A stretch of 64,000 nucleotides of DNA, taken from contig JAQFVV010006200.1 of assembly GCA_028023455.1 (NCBI GenBank), forward strand, positions 8,974,521 to 9,038,520. The letters are read 5' to 3'. The notes under the pieces are model-generated. The model was not told where the DNA came from. It saw only the letters and a program-made list of their open reading frames with translations, and made no database searches. This DNA is from Epiperipatus broadwayi. Its lineage: Eukaryota > Onychophora > Udeonychophora > Euonychophora > Peripatidae. Shown one piece after another: positions 13,381 to 25,505 of the stretch. Position 1 is the stretch's first letter, and every line of letters starts with the position of its first letter. Position numbers and translations under genes: made by a program.

Positions 13381-15493
13381 CTACTCCCGGTTGTATGACA
13401 TTGACTCATTGTCCATGCCATGGCTTGCATCATCCATGATGATCGATTTGGATCCCTCACACTCCGGTTCTGTTTTTTGTTGTCTGACTTTCTTAGCTGA
13501 AGATGGGGCATTAGGACAGCTTTCGTCAGTCTGATGCAGATGAGTTGTGTGATTTGCGCTTGAGCGCACTTGCTCCATGTATCATGCTTGGCAGCAGTAT
13601 TTGAAATTTTGCAGGTTGGCATTGGCCCACTGGCTGATGGCTTCCTTTCACACTGCTCATCTCCAATGCTTATAAGTTATCTGACATTTGAGGTGGTGTT
13701 TCTACATTTATCAGTAAAGTATTTTCCCCGTCAAGGATGAGCTCCACTTCACAGTCTTTCTGTACATGTTATTTTACACCCCCCCCCACTTCTGACAACC
13801 TGTGGTTAACGTTTGGGTGGGAAATACACTGTATCCCAGTGTGCTCTTGAGCATCCACAATACATTTGTGCATTCTTGAATTTCTAGCTTTGTATTTGTG
13901 GCATGTTTTTTTGGACAAGTCTTAACCAAATGTGTTCGGTCACCGCAGGCGAAACATTGACGTCTTATGCCCTTGATGGTAAGAAACGGGGCATTTCCCC
14001 TCCTTGAGCACAGGTGGCAAGTCCGTAGGCGAGGTTTCAGGTGCTAGCTTCAACGTAAACACTGCTGTATTTGAAGGAAGTTCAATTCCTAATCTTCGTT
14101 CTGGTAGATATTGGAAAGATGACGTCCCATATTTTTCCAACAATTTCGGCATGTCACGACTGCCAAAGTTCATATAGCAGTTGTATATGGTTCCATGAAC
14201 CATCCTTGGTCGTGACGTCGATTTTGATGAGAAACCTGTTGCTGAAGAACAATTGCTTTCTTCGGAAGAGCTCCTTTTGAAGGACATTGTGAAATTCCAT
14301 CATAAAGTAGCGGCCATTGGGATGGTGATAGATGCGTTTTATGGCATTCTCTAAGTTCTGTGTCTTGTTTAGCAGGAAGAACTCATCAGTTGGAAACTGA
14401 AAAAGCTCGCACTTTTTGTTTGTGATAGTCAATATTAGTGTGCATTCATTGTTACCAATTCATAAATGAATTAAATAGAGCCACTGGGATTCTCTCATTG
14501 AATTCAAAGCTTACCAATTCATAGTCTTTGGGATCTAATGTGTCATGGTCCTGCATTGCATCAGATACCATTGTTCCATTGTAGTTCAACTGTATTTCTT
14601 CCTCAAGGTCCAACAAGTGTATGTCTGTTGTATATGAATTTTTATTGGTTTTGGCATCAGATTCATGTATCTGTTGCTATGCTATGTTTCTTGCTGTTTT
14701 GGCATGTGTAGTTATTCTGGTTTCTTTCCAGCTTGTCTGCATATGTTGTAATGCTCTGGTCAAGCTTGGTAGTTATAGATTTGGTGATAGACTTTGTGCT
14801 GTTTTACACAAGTGCTGGGAACTGAATCTGGATATTGTTTTTATCCCTAGGCATATTGTTTTCTGTTTGCAATGTTTGTGTGACTTTCTTTGGATTTTTG
14901 TACATTATGACAGTTATTTTCTTTGTTATGTAATTCCTGTGGAGTTTTTCCGGGGTAGTTGTCCATCTTTTGCTCACAATTTATGTTTGTGTTAGTTGAT
15001 TTGGCTGTTATTTCTTGATTGCCTATGTTTTTTGAATTAAAATCGATTTGATAATTATTAAAATTGGTCACTTCTGGTTCAACACTTTTTTTTTGCAAAA
15101 ACTCGTTTGTTTTTTTAATGTTGACAGTTTTGATTTTGTAAAATCTGGAATGAAGCTTATAACTTCCTTGTTCTTTCTCGGATTTTGATGGTTTTTGGAT
15201 GTAGCCTTTGGAAATACTTTATCTCCAACTGGGTCACCTCCCTTTTTGGTTAACTTAGATTTTTGAGTTATTTTTATATGTTTTACGGCTAGATTTCCAG
15301 TATCGCTAGAATTTTATTCCACACCGATTTCTTCGTTTTTGATCGGACTTTCTTTCCCTGTATTTCTTGCCAATCCTGTGCATTCTCAGTGTTTGTGAAC
15401 TATTTGGGATGATTTCAGAATTATCTGTTGTCTGCACAACAATTTATTTAGAATTTTGGTGTTATAGTCTACATTGCTGGTAGTTTTCTTCAT
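13381..15493 (-). pseudogene. LINE ORF1: nucleic-acid-binding protein with CCHC knuckle, broken
   Basis: ORF1 proteins of L1/Tx1 LINEs coat the element RNA. A likely start is at 15493 (MKKTTSNVDYNTKI). The N-terminal third is polar and Lys/Asn-rich. A middle segment (about 14432-14154) reads like the RNA-binding region (FPTDEFFLLNKTQ, then NGRYFMMEF). A zinc knuckle CFACGDRTHLVKTC (CX2CX4HX4C) is encoded at about 13905-13955. The C-terminal part, rich in Ser, Lys and Glu, ends at 13381, about 110 bp before ORF2. At least three frameshifts interrupt it. The family assignment is from the knuckle and the position upstream of ORF2. Confidence 0.65.
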
Positions 15494-15540
15494 TTTGCTT
15501 TTACATTGATACCATTTTGGATAACGTGATAAATTTTGCG

Positions 15541-16160
15541 ATATGCTGTTGCTGATTCAATAGTCTAAATTTGTGAAAATTAGGATTGAAAGTACACTCA
15601 ATTACAAGATATTAGGTTTATCTTGTGTCTTAAAATACTTAAAGTATAAAATAATAAATGTAACAAAATATCATATTCTTGCTCGCTGATGTATCTATAA
15701 ATTATGCACATTTCTAATAAATAATTATCAAATAAGTGTGAATGGTAAGGTAATTTAGTATACATAATTATACCAATAATGTAAAGTATTAAAAAGAATA
15801 ACTTCTCTTTTTCATTCTTATTTTACACAATAAAAATAGAAACTTGTTAAATGAGAGTCAATAAGATGTTCCATTATACAATTCAGCATAGCTTTTCCAA
15901 TTGATTGTTATCATTATTGTTAATTTACGTATCTCCAGTGTCACACTATTATAACTAAATTATAGCAAAATTGTATTAGCAATTTTTTTCATAATATCCA
16001 TGCATTATGAGTAAAAGCAAATCCAAATTGTTAGTCCATAAAAGTTTACCTGTAAACGTTTAGCTTTCCATATTGAATAATTCTATCCTGTGTTTTTCAC
16101 AATTGTAGCATGAGAGAAATTTCCTTAGTAAAAGAAAATAGAGAATTCAGTGAAAATATT
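15541..16160. other. A+T-rich spacer, nothing recognised
   Basis: The stretch lies between the LINE 5' side and the Penelope-like fragment. There is no motif or repeat boundary that I can define. Confidence 0.5.
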
Positions 16161-16239
16161 AAGTTCACTTGTTTTATTATATATATTTTTTTAGAAAAAT
16201 ATTTCATCTTTTGAAGTCTTCTGCCTACCTACCCACGCC

Positions 16240-16950
16240 TCTTTTTTTTTATAGTTATAATGAGACCAACAATATGCAAGAATTTATTACTTGTAAAAAA
16301 AATGTTAGGAATAGAAAAAAAAATTTAAAATTTAATAATACAATAAACAATAATGTACCTCGCACCAATCTACCTAGAATAACAATCCCCTACATTCCTA
16401 AAATATCTAACAAACTAATGAAAGCATTAAACGATAAATTTGACATAGCAGTTAGAACTCCACCTAATTCTAATAGATTGATTAACAACTCTAAAGACCA
16501 CATTGATCGATCATTCACTCCACACGTGTACTCCATTGCCTGCCCTCAGGCTGGATGCCACGCTGTATATTACGGTGAAACAAAAGCTACAATCAATACT
16601 AGACTGGCTCAACATCTTTACACATTTAACAGAGCTCAGAAGAACAGCAACACATGATCACAAAAGAAAAATAAAGGAGGCATTTTACATCAATGGAAAC
16701 ATCCATGCCATTAATAGAAAAGACGCTTCGAGATCTCGAAGAAATGAGCTACGTAATACTAGCTTATTTGAATATTTGTATTTGCATATATTTTATTATA
16801 CATTTTATGAAGGCTATGAATATGAGGCATGGATCCTCGAAAATGTTAAGCTGATAAACTTTAATACTAATTTATATCTTCTCCAATTAACAATTATAAA
16901 TAAGTGTTTTTTTGTTTTAAATTACAAATACTAATAATAAATAAAATAAA
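16240..16950 (+). mobile_element. Penelope-like retroelement, 3' fragment
   Basis: The C-terminal end of a Penelope-like element: the linker after the reverse transcriptase, then the GIY-YIG endonuclease. The reverse transcriptase itself is missing upstream, so the copy is 5'-truncated, as is usual for this group. The exact ends are not visible. Confidence 0.7.
16270..16760 (+). pseudogene. Penelope-like element GIY-YIG endonuclease, frameshifted
   Basis: GIY-YIG endonucleases of Penelope-like elements cut target DNA to prime reverse transcription. The first frame gives PRITIPYIPKISNKLMKAL, typical of the post-RT linker. It continues into VYSIACPQAGCHAVYYGETK (about 16525-16585), which carries the V-Y...Y-Y-G core, the paired Cys of the zinc-binding version and the catalytic-type Arg in INTRLAQHL. 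That frame stops at 16657. The +1-shifted frame then continues the same protein with RKIKEAFYINGNIHAINRKD (about 16660-16725), which matches the conserved I-K-E-A-x-x-I ... N-R-D tail. One frameshift near 16640-16655 therefore breaks the gene. Confidence 0.75.
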
Positions 16951-19032
16951 TAATTTTTACATTTTCAAATGAAAGATTTTATGCAATAAATAATTAATAA
17001 AAAAAAAATCATATTAACTGATAGTGTGTGTGTGTGTGTCTGTCCATTAATCCAGAGGTCTATTAATGAATGAGTTATTAGAAATAACTGACAAAATAAA
17101 TAATGTTATTGAAAGATGGATATTCTGAGTGATAATTAGAAATATGAATGAGGTGTGAAGTGTGAGATGATGTGAATGGGCATGCATCCACATATACAAG
17201 TTAGATCTTGGAATGGCAATAAACAATAGATTAGAAAATTAATGAATAAGCACTGATTATGGCCTTTCAGACAAACGATACTTATTCCCACTGGTTAAGC
17301 TTTCATACCAACGATTCCTGATACAATCCATTCCCCTCTCCCACTATTAGATATACATAAAAAAAAATTTAATGATAATTAATACACTCCAACTAACATC
17401 TTAAGAACTTTTCAACCTAATTATATATTGTTATATCACAATTTTTTTTTTCTTATTAGGTACCCCTGATCACTATTAGCACAATGTGAATTTCCCACCT
17501 TCCTTCATGATGCCAATCTGGAAGGTCACAATATATGCATGGATAGAATCACATAATGCCACATTCAAATATAAATTCTGATTTCTAACTTCAGTGTTTA
17601 AATAAAGCAATTACCATTGCTATGTATATTATATAAATGCTTAATGAATTACAGGCATGCATTAATCATATTTTAGTTATATGTCAAACTTCTGTTTAAG
17701 AATTTTATTACCTGCGAGGTATACAAACAGATTTAATGATTTTGCTAAGTAATTAAAACTATCTAAGGAAAAGATTTCTATTTTATTAAAAATAAGATAT
17801 CCCTTTGTTTGGTTCACTAAAAGTTATTAGCATAATTTGCCAAATTCAGTAATGAGGTAAAAGGTGTTAAGTATTATTTAATTATCTTAGAAATAAGAAG
17901 TAAACAGGTGTAGAAGTTAAAACGAAAAAGATAATTAGTAAAAGGAAATTCCAGCAAATTATAGATAAATGTAGATTAAATAAGTTATTAGCAAAAACAT
18001 TTTAACAGCTAAACCTAGATATCTTGTTTACAAATCATATATAAACTAAGAAAAACTTATTGTAGTGGTTTTCACATTAAGTCTTCAATTCTAGTGATGC
18101 TAGGTCTAAGAAATTAGAAATAATGTAGAGAATACCAGTATCCATTATGCCATGACGTGGAAGCAAGTTCCAGCGTGAAGTTCTTTCAAACATTTATTGA
18201 ACTCAGTTGCCAATTATGTCTACATGCCTGCATTCATAAAGCAAACCAAATATCAACTTTCAACCAGCCTTGTAAACAGTCACCAAAAGCTATGAAAGAA
18301 ATGCTAGCCACAAAAGTCTCTTACAATAAGTTGTTTGTAACTAGTTAAATGAACCATTAATGCCTTATAAGTCCAGATTTCCTTTGTCTTCTAAATGTTA
18401 AAAGCTGACAAAAGAAAAAAATGTTCCTGAAATTAATAGACATGCTTTGCAAGCCAATGGGAATTGAAAATAATAAACTACAAATTAAGGAACATGTCAC
18501 CCCATTGGCTATGCAGCTACTTTCTACAATTAGAAAGATATTATAAATTATTATTTTAATCTTTGATATATTTTTTTTTAAATCAATTTTTGATTTTGCA
18601 TATCTGAAGTTATCTATATACTTTAACCTGATTATGTACCATATGTGCAAATAATATAAAATGCTTAATTATCACCATCCTTGCCCCTGCTCTTAAGTTT
18701 GTTTTTTTTTTATTAATTTTTTTCTTTTAAATGCCTTGTTATGTCTAAGTCGGATAATTATGGGAAAATCAGATTAAATAGATACACTTGAAATTTCATC
18801 AATATGAAATTTTAACTAGTAATATTAGGAAATCTATAAAAGATTATTTAAAAGCCTTTATGCTAGCCAAGAGAGTTAGATTTAGAAATACTTGGGTTTT
18901 TATATCAAATATTGTTTTTACATTTTGAAAATTATCTTATGCTATGTGTCTTACATTATATTTATATATCAGAATGAATGTGTTTATGTATGTAGGATTT
19001 GGATGGAATATCAATTTTACTTGTATGTTATA
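16951..19032. other. A+T-rich DNA, nothing recognised apart from a short GT repeat
   Basis: A (GT)n microsatellite lies at about 17023-17040. No coding family is recognisable on either strand. Confidence 0.5.
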
Positions 19033-19439
19033 GTGTAGGGCAGCGGTGATGAACCTTTATATTCACATGCCAAATATTACAATTATTTTTTTGTCTAACC
19101 TTTGGCGTGTCAGGAAATTCTTAGTAGGAAATAGTAAAAATTTAATTGATATAAAATTTTGTTAAATTAAATTAACGAGTTGATTTAAAAATTCACAAAA
19201 TAATATTATACAATACATTTTGCCATATAAAAGTCAATACTAATTATAACTTTTATTAATGAGATTTTTGTTGTTGTACTTGGGATGCCAAATGTATATC
19301 GGGTTCGTAAGTTGTAATTTTAAGCAATATACATGCTGTGCTGGATTCATCAGTCAGCTTAATTCTATTAACTATTTTCTAAAATTTATTTAGGAAAATA
19401 ATGACTCTCAAGCATAAGTTGAGAAAATAGTCAGTACAG

Positions 19440-21254
19440 CAGTTGCTAGTTTTTTTAAACAGTTATGGGTTTCGGGAATGGCGTTCCAAGTTCTTATTTC
19501 ATATTCTGCATTTTTTGTGTGTTCCCAATAATCGATCATTTTCAATTGCTTCCAAGTCCTTTTTTAAATTGACAAATTTTTGCTTCCATATGGAACTAGA
19601 CTGAAAATTAATTTAATTGCATTTCTAAATCTTCGAAGTTGAGCTATTCCAAAATCTCTATATTGAGTTTATCTAGTCCGATGGTATCAGGATATAAAAT
19701 AAATTTCGATGTTTCTGCAGATTGCCTGAAATCTTGAAACCTTGAAAAAAATCATTGCTTATCACCTGTATTACTGCAGAAAATTCTTGTGCTATTTTAA
19801 CTTGATCTGTTTTTTCATGAGTTTTTAAATCTAAAAAGATTTTTTTTGTATTTGAGAAATACCTAAATGTGTTATAAGTAACGTCACAGTTGAAAACTTG
19901 CAATTTAACTGCAAATTGCCTGAAATCTTGAAACCTTGAAAAAAATCATTGCTTATCACCTATATTACTGCAGAAAATTCTTGTGCTATTTTAACTTGAT
20001 CTGTTTTTTCATGAGTTTTTAAATCTAAAAAGATTTTTTTTGTATTTGAGAAATACCTAAATGTGTTATAAGTAACGTCACAGTTGAAAACTTGCAATTT
20101 AACTGCAAATGCTTCAATTAAGTCAAACATAACAATAACTGTCTTATTAATATCTTGCAACTTAATATTTAATTCGCTCAAATGTGAGCATAAGTTAGTG
20201 AAAAACGCTCAAATATGAGCATTAAGTTGGTGAAAAACATTAATTTGCAAAGCCATTCGACATCCAATAACTGACTATTTTTTCATTATAAAAAAAGTCT
20301 TAAGTTCATCTAATTTCTGTGATTCAATCATCAATCATTATAGACCGAGTTTACCTTATAGTAATTCCAAACATTTTCTTTTATTTAAAGAATGTTCAGA
20401 TATAAAATTCACTCTGTTACAACACTCATAACGTCTTCCAAAGACCTGAAACTAGTCTTTGTGTATATAACCTGCTGTGTATAATGCAGTGAAAACCAAG
20501 AACTGAATGACCGATTTGATGAATAAATTGAGGAAAGCATTTTTTTTTTCAATCATACTACAAGCACTATTAGTAGTAATTGACACAATTTTGTTTCAAT
20601 CAATTTCTTTTTCCTTGGGTGCATTTACAACTGTGTTGCAAATATCCACCCCGTTAATTGTTGCTAATGATATATTAATCAATTCCTCTTTAATATGATT
20701 CCCAACACGAGTGAAAATTGCTAAACAAGCTGATCCAGTTATATCAATACTTGCAACAAGACAGAGAGACACAAAGTCAGAAGAATTTATATCCGTTTTT
20801 TGCTAAGTTATATTTTTAACCATGTCAGAAATCTGTCTTACTGTGTTTTCAAAGAGAACATGTGTGCATTTCAGTTATGTTTCCATCACTAAAAGGTTTT
20901 CTGCGTTTAGCAATTACATTGGAGACAACAAAACTAGAAGTGGTTATATTTGAAGAATTGCTGATAAATTTTATTAGAGGTGCTGACCGTATTCTTGTTT
21001 TTAATTGCCTGAGCAATGAATTCCTTTTGTTCTTCCTTGCATTTCTCAAGGAGCAGCGTATGATTTGTCTCATAATGCCATTTTACTGAGGATATCCTGC
21101 ATACAACTGTCCCAGATAAAACGCACATTACTTTATTTCCATTATTAATCATCCCATACTCTTGAGTCCACCAACTTTGGAATTCTCTGCTGCTTGTTTT
21201 TAATAGTAGTTTTTTTTTTTTAATTTTCACTATCCATGTTTGTATTACATTCAA
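19440..21254 (-). pseudogene. hAT transposase (GTF2IRD2/ZBED/FAM200-like), broken
   Basis: Read on the minus strand. The N-terminus (21254-20934) carries a BED/SPIN-DOC-like finger with the pattern SWWTQEYG...VMCVLSGTVV...WHYETNH. The second zinc-binding Cys is replaced by Ser, while the HX4H part remains. Further on, IMFDLIEAFAVKLQVFNCDV and FRYFSNTKKIFLDLK (about 20110-20020) match the late catalytic-domain region of this hAT group. The tail IWKQKFVNLKKDLEAIEND followed by NLERHSRN (about 19590-19445) is the C-terminal dimerisation region. Stops, frameshifts and a 194-bp internal duplication inactivate the gene. Whether related active copies exist elsewhere cannot be told from here. Confidence 0.7.
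19721..20108. repeat. 194-bp tandem duplication inside the hAT transposase
   Basis: Copies at 19721-19914 and 19915-20108 differ, by eye, at a single base (CACCTG versus CACCTA). They duplicate a transposase segment and shift the frame (194 = 64 codons + 2). The near identity, compared with the heavily decayed surroundings, implies a recent event or an assembly artefact. Confidence 0.9.
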
Positions 21255-21261
21255 ATATCAG

Positions 21262-21503
21262 CCTTTCAAGCTAATTGTGCATACGCTTTTGCGAGTGTTA
21301 ATAATAATAAATGAATACTTTCCTCTCCAATATAAGATATAGTGTTTATGCAGGAATAAAATGAACCATCTATTCCTGCAACTGAAATGCTTATATATGA
21401 GCAAATCTGAAGTACTGGCAAGGAAAGCGTGAAGATGGAACACTCATTTTAGATTACTATATACGATGTCTGAATGAATGACTTCGGGGAAATTGTCTAG
21501 AAT
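21262..21503. repeat. Dispersed repeat, copy 1 (copy 2 at 59594-59841)
   Basis: From GAGTGTTAATAATAA to GAATGAATGAC this stretch aligns with the insertion inside the second LTR of the 51-61 kb element at about 70% identity by eye. It lies in the 5' part of the hAT transposon, so it is either part of the hAT family or a separate repeat inserted into it. Confidence 0.6.
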
Positions 21504-22254
21504 TTACTAAACGTCCATGTTTGGTAAAACCAGAAGAAATTTACAAAAATTGATAAAAATATTTCAAAAATCTTTGTTTTAATGTATGTTTAAATTAATT
21601 ACCTTTAAAATTCAGCTACAAAGCAATAGTATTACACAGTGCACAGGCACAGTATTATTATCTTGCCACAACCAAATTTCAAACAATTGAGTACTCTGCA
21701 CGCACACTATCGCACGTCCCAACTTATGTCATATCGCAAAGTATAGTCAGGACAAGAAATAAGCAAATTTAGCAGACATTCAATTAATAGTCACCAAGCT
21801 GAGAGATTATTATAAATATACAACTTATGAAAATAATCCAATGCATGCGAATTAACAAAAATTGGATAAAATTGTTAAATTACGGACAAAATACCAATTT
21901 AAAAAAACTTCTGTCACATAACATAATTTATATACTTACTGCGTGAATCTTCGACACCACTTTCTGTGAATGTGTTTTTTGTCTGTGTGCATTTCTCCCC
22001 CTTTGAATATAAAGTTCCTACCATATCACAATTACATCGTTATTATTCGGAAACGTTTGGCCATTTGTTCAAATTTAGTATTCTATGGCTAGATGCTGCC
22101 TTAAATTTTTGAAATCTTACATTTTTCGTTGTAAAATGAGGATACAATTTGAAAATCAATAACGTGCCAGAAAATTTTTTATATGTGTCATAGGTTCGCC
22201 ACCACTGATGTAGTGCATGACTATACCGAATGGATGTTGATTCACATTTAAATA

Positions 22255-22440
22255 TACACCTGGGTTACGCGATAGATAGGTTCCTCAGAAAACGCGCGCA
22301 AACGAAATCGCGCAAAAATAGACGTAACTTACATTGAAAAGGGGGGTGCGTCTGTGATTTTTTAAAATTCGCGTAGAAGCAAAGCACCAACGTAAAATTA
22401 CTTTAAAATTTGCGCAAAAAAAAAAAAAAGGAAATAAAAT
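22255..22440. repeat. CpG-rich block, possibly a pogo/Tigger-like transposon end
   Basis: The stretch from GGGTTACGCGATAGATAGG through GCGCGCAAACGAAATCGCGC to 22400 is strikingly rich in CpG for this window. The order 'GGTTCC...ACGCGCGCAAACG...' resembles the ends of pogo/Tigger-type mariner elements as I remember them. I found no matching inverted end downstream, so it may be a fragment. Confidence 0.25.
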
Positions 22441-25320
22441 ATGACTAATAAAAATTTTCAAATTTGAAAAAAATTGATACAAGACAAACTTTTTTTAACT
22501 ATAATATTTAATTTTATTCAAAATATATTTTTATGCATAATTTACAGTACAGTAATTTACATTTTTTTATACACGTTTTAATTATCGCTATTTGCCGAAA
22601 AACACGTTCGTTTGCAAATTGGTAAAAAAATCTGATTTTTCACAAGAGGAAATACAACTAACGCCAACTTCACACTCATGTTGTGTCAGAGGTTTTCTGG
22701 TGACAACATAATTAGTAATTAATCTTTGAGACGATGATTTTATTAATTGTTTATGAAACTAACAATTAAAAATTAAATTTTTATTTTTGTCTTTAATTTT
22801 TTAATTTTCAATTCCGTTTAAAAAGCAAATTTCAAGTCACCGTAAGTAATTTTTAAATTGTTAATTACAATTAAAAATCAGATTTTAATTTTTAATTGTC
22901 AAATTTAATTGTGCCCACTTCTATTACTCACCTTTTAAAAATAAACTTATGGACACTAAATGATTAATAATTGATTACGTTCTTTTTTAAAAAGCAAAAA
23001 CAATGATTTAAAATGCAAAATTAACACGCACAATGTTTGAACAAATTTACATTATAATCTTGTAAAATTTAATGTGTGTATACATAAAATGTGGAAATCA
23101 TGATTTTAATTTTATTATTGCATAACATCTTACTATTATAAAGCACTGAAAATATTGAAATTACTAAGATGAAAGTCGAATTCCAATAATGTGCTATTAC
23201 TTTCAATATAATGTAAGTGCGCGAAATTTATTATTTAAAGTAATAGCGCATTATCGGAGTTCGACTTCCGGTGAAACATGAATCACGTAAATTCAAAATC
23301 ATGTTAAATAAGTCCGTGTAAAAAGAGACTCGGGTGTAGTGTATAATCACTAGTATGATATGAGTCGGTTCATACTTATGACAATTGTAGCATTAAATTC
23401 CAGGCCTTCAATAATTATTGAGTCAAGGTTTTCCTTTTTATTTTTCATTGCTAGATTATTATTTTTTGCTTTTGTGTAGTAATTATCAAAGCAGTGATTA
23501 TTTCCTGTCATATATTGATAATGTACTCTGTGTGTATTAATTCTCGAAGTAATTTTCAACTTTATATTGATGGCTTACCCGATGTAGTTTTTTTTTTTTT
23601 GTATGACCAAGCAAAGACTGGCATACCTTATTTTACATATAGTATTTATTACCGGGTAACTCTTGTTATTACAACCTTGTGTCACAAGTAGTATTTGTGA
23701 AGTAAATTTACTAGTTGATGTATAGTATATCCGCAATGTTGTGAATATGATAATTCCAAATCTGAAGATCATTCATGATCATATCCGTATAAATGTAGTT
23801 AAATTCTTTTAGCTGAATTCTACCCTGCTGTAACTTCACTTTAATTATGCATTTATTAAAATATAACTAGGTTGCAATCAAGTTATCCATCAAGGGATTA
23901 TGGTAATATGTGAATACATTACCATGTCAATTGTTTCACGCATAGTGGATCAGTGTGATAATAGACAGTCGGTTCCTATCGTGACAAATCTTTGAAATTA
24001 ATTAAATGTATATCAGAGTTAATAACCCATGCTATAACAACTCAATAGTAAGGTTTAACTTATTTTAAGTAAATATGTCAAAAGCTATTTTTTGGAAACC
24101 TCTTGGATTCAAACCCATCCCAGTTACTCTCAATTACTTTTATAATTAGCAAAGGAGATGTATAATATTTTTGTTTACTTTTTTTAATATTAATAAATCT
24201 ATATACTTATTTTATGTGCATTTGTGTGTTATTTACTGCAATTGATATTTAGTTTTAATGTAACTTAAAAGTCACTTGTGTCACCATGACCTTAGCAGAA
24301 TATGAGAAAAGATATGTATGTTAACATTATCATGGGGCTGTAAGTCATGAAGTTAGAGTTTGTATTGTTTGTGATATTGTTTATATATATGTTACCCACA
24401 CACATGCAACTTGTTGTCATGCTTGGTTCTTTTGCTGCTATGCATATCTGACCATTGCATATATATGTGCACAATTTCCTACAGTGTATAGCATTTGTTA
24501 CATGGCTTGTAAATCTGTGGTTAATATACACAGAAATAAAGTAAGTAATAAAATACATTAAGAATAAATTGAGATTTTGATTTATCTAATTTTCATTGAG
24601 TGAATATAGATTTTATCACAAGCATAAATAGTCAAAGCAAATATATATATATATACATTTTTTTCATCACTTAATTAAACCTGAACTTCATCATATACAT
24701 TAGCTAAAATACAAATTTCTTATTTATTAATTTTTATTAAGTCAAACATACCAGTTGTTAACATAAGCAATATTGGCAAAACTAAATGTAGAATAATAAA
24801 TTCAGAAATATATACATTAATCCAAGTATGATTTAGTTAACCTAATTTTTATTTTTTAATAATGAATTCATTAATTAATTTAAGCTGTTTTATATTTTTA
24901 TCTTAACAATATGGGCAAAGAAAAATTTGATACTGATTGTTATTAAAATTGCAGGTAATCAACTGTATATTCATTTATCTAATACTTAAATTATTTTTCT
25001 GTAAGAAATAAAATGTCCAATCATCAGAAATGTTATAATGCAACAAAAATTCAAAATTTTATCAGATTATCGCAAAAAAGAAAAAAAAAAAATAATAGCA
25101 AAAAAAAAAAAAAAAATGTGTAAAATACTTGCAACTAATTTTTAATCAATGCGCTCATTATAATAGAAATTTTTATTTTCCCCAAAACAAAAATGCCTGT
25201 CATCATAAATGGTAGCTATGAAATTGATCTGTCATATTTTTCATTTTGAGATATTTAAAAGTTTAAATAATTTAAGCAATGGGATTTTAGAAAATAGTTG
25301 GTCTTGTAAAGTAAGAACTT
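22441..25320. other. A+T-rich DNA with one small foldback
   Basis: Apart from the palindrome at 23171-23268 and a TA repeat near 24640-24655, I recognise nothing on either strand. Confidence 0.5.
23171..23268. repeat. Short palindromic foldback (MITE-like)
   Basis: The left arm (23171-23205), beginning GAAAGTCGAATTCCAATAAT, is the inverse of the right arm (23235-23268), with only a handful of mismatches. A loop of about 30 bp separates them. It may be a tiny foldback transposon or the two ends of a larger deleted element. Confidence 0.75.
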
Positions 25321-25329
25321 TTGGTGCAG

Positions 25330-25505
25330 ATTTAGACCATGTCATTTTGAATTCTAAGGACTGCCCAAAATCACCGCTGACACATCCAAGTGATGATAAA
25401 TGATATCAAATGCTTCACACAGGGTTACTTGGATTGGTCAGCTATGGTTTTGAGCGATCCTTAGAATTCAAAATGGCGATGAGCAGAATCTAAATATTGA
25501 AAACA
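25330..25505. repeat. Long inverted repeat (foldback)
   Basis: The left arm (25330-25391) and right arm (25427-25505) pair over about 60 bp around the shared core CATTTTGAATTCTAAGGA, with some mismatches and one indel. The spacer is about 35 bp. No coding content is seen, and a MITE is the likeliest explanation. Confidence 0.75.

Larger units (their letters stand above)
9547..15540 (-). mobile_element. Tx1/L1-like non-LTR retrotransposon (LINE), decayed
   Basis: Read on the minus strand, the order is that of a two-ORF LINE: ORF1 with a CCHC knuckle, ORF2 with AP-type endonuclease and reverse transcriptase plus a C-terminal Cys-rich motif, a 3' UTR of about 400 bp, and then an A-tract (T-run at 9534-9546 on the plus strand). 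The block is visibly richer in G+C than its surroundings. It carries many frameshifts and stops, plus a 140-bp internal duplication, so it cannot be active. The 5' boundary is only estimated from the putative ORF1 start at 15493. I found no target-site duplication. The L1/Tx1 assignment comes from ORF2 motifs and the LLWKKPP / GLGL region downstream of the RT. Confidence 0.8.
19041..22207 (-). mobile_element. hAT-family DNA transposon, decayed, near full length
   Basis: The left end reads CAGCGGTGATGAACCTTTAT. The right end, read on the minus strand, is CAGTGGTGGCGAACCTATGA. These form imperfect terminal inverted repeats of the hAT CAGNGG type. They are flanked by 8-bp sites GTGTAGGG (19033-19040) and ATGTAGTG (22208-22215), which match at 6 of 8 bases and fit an old 8-bp target duplication. 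The 3167-bp interior carries a broken transposase on the minus strand. Length, ends and coding content agree with one autonomous-type copy that has decayed. Confidence 0.85.

Noticed and set aside
24099-24125. B-box-like GGTTTGAATCC on the minus strand
   Set aside because: The T-stem does not pair beyond two bases and there is no A box upstream.
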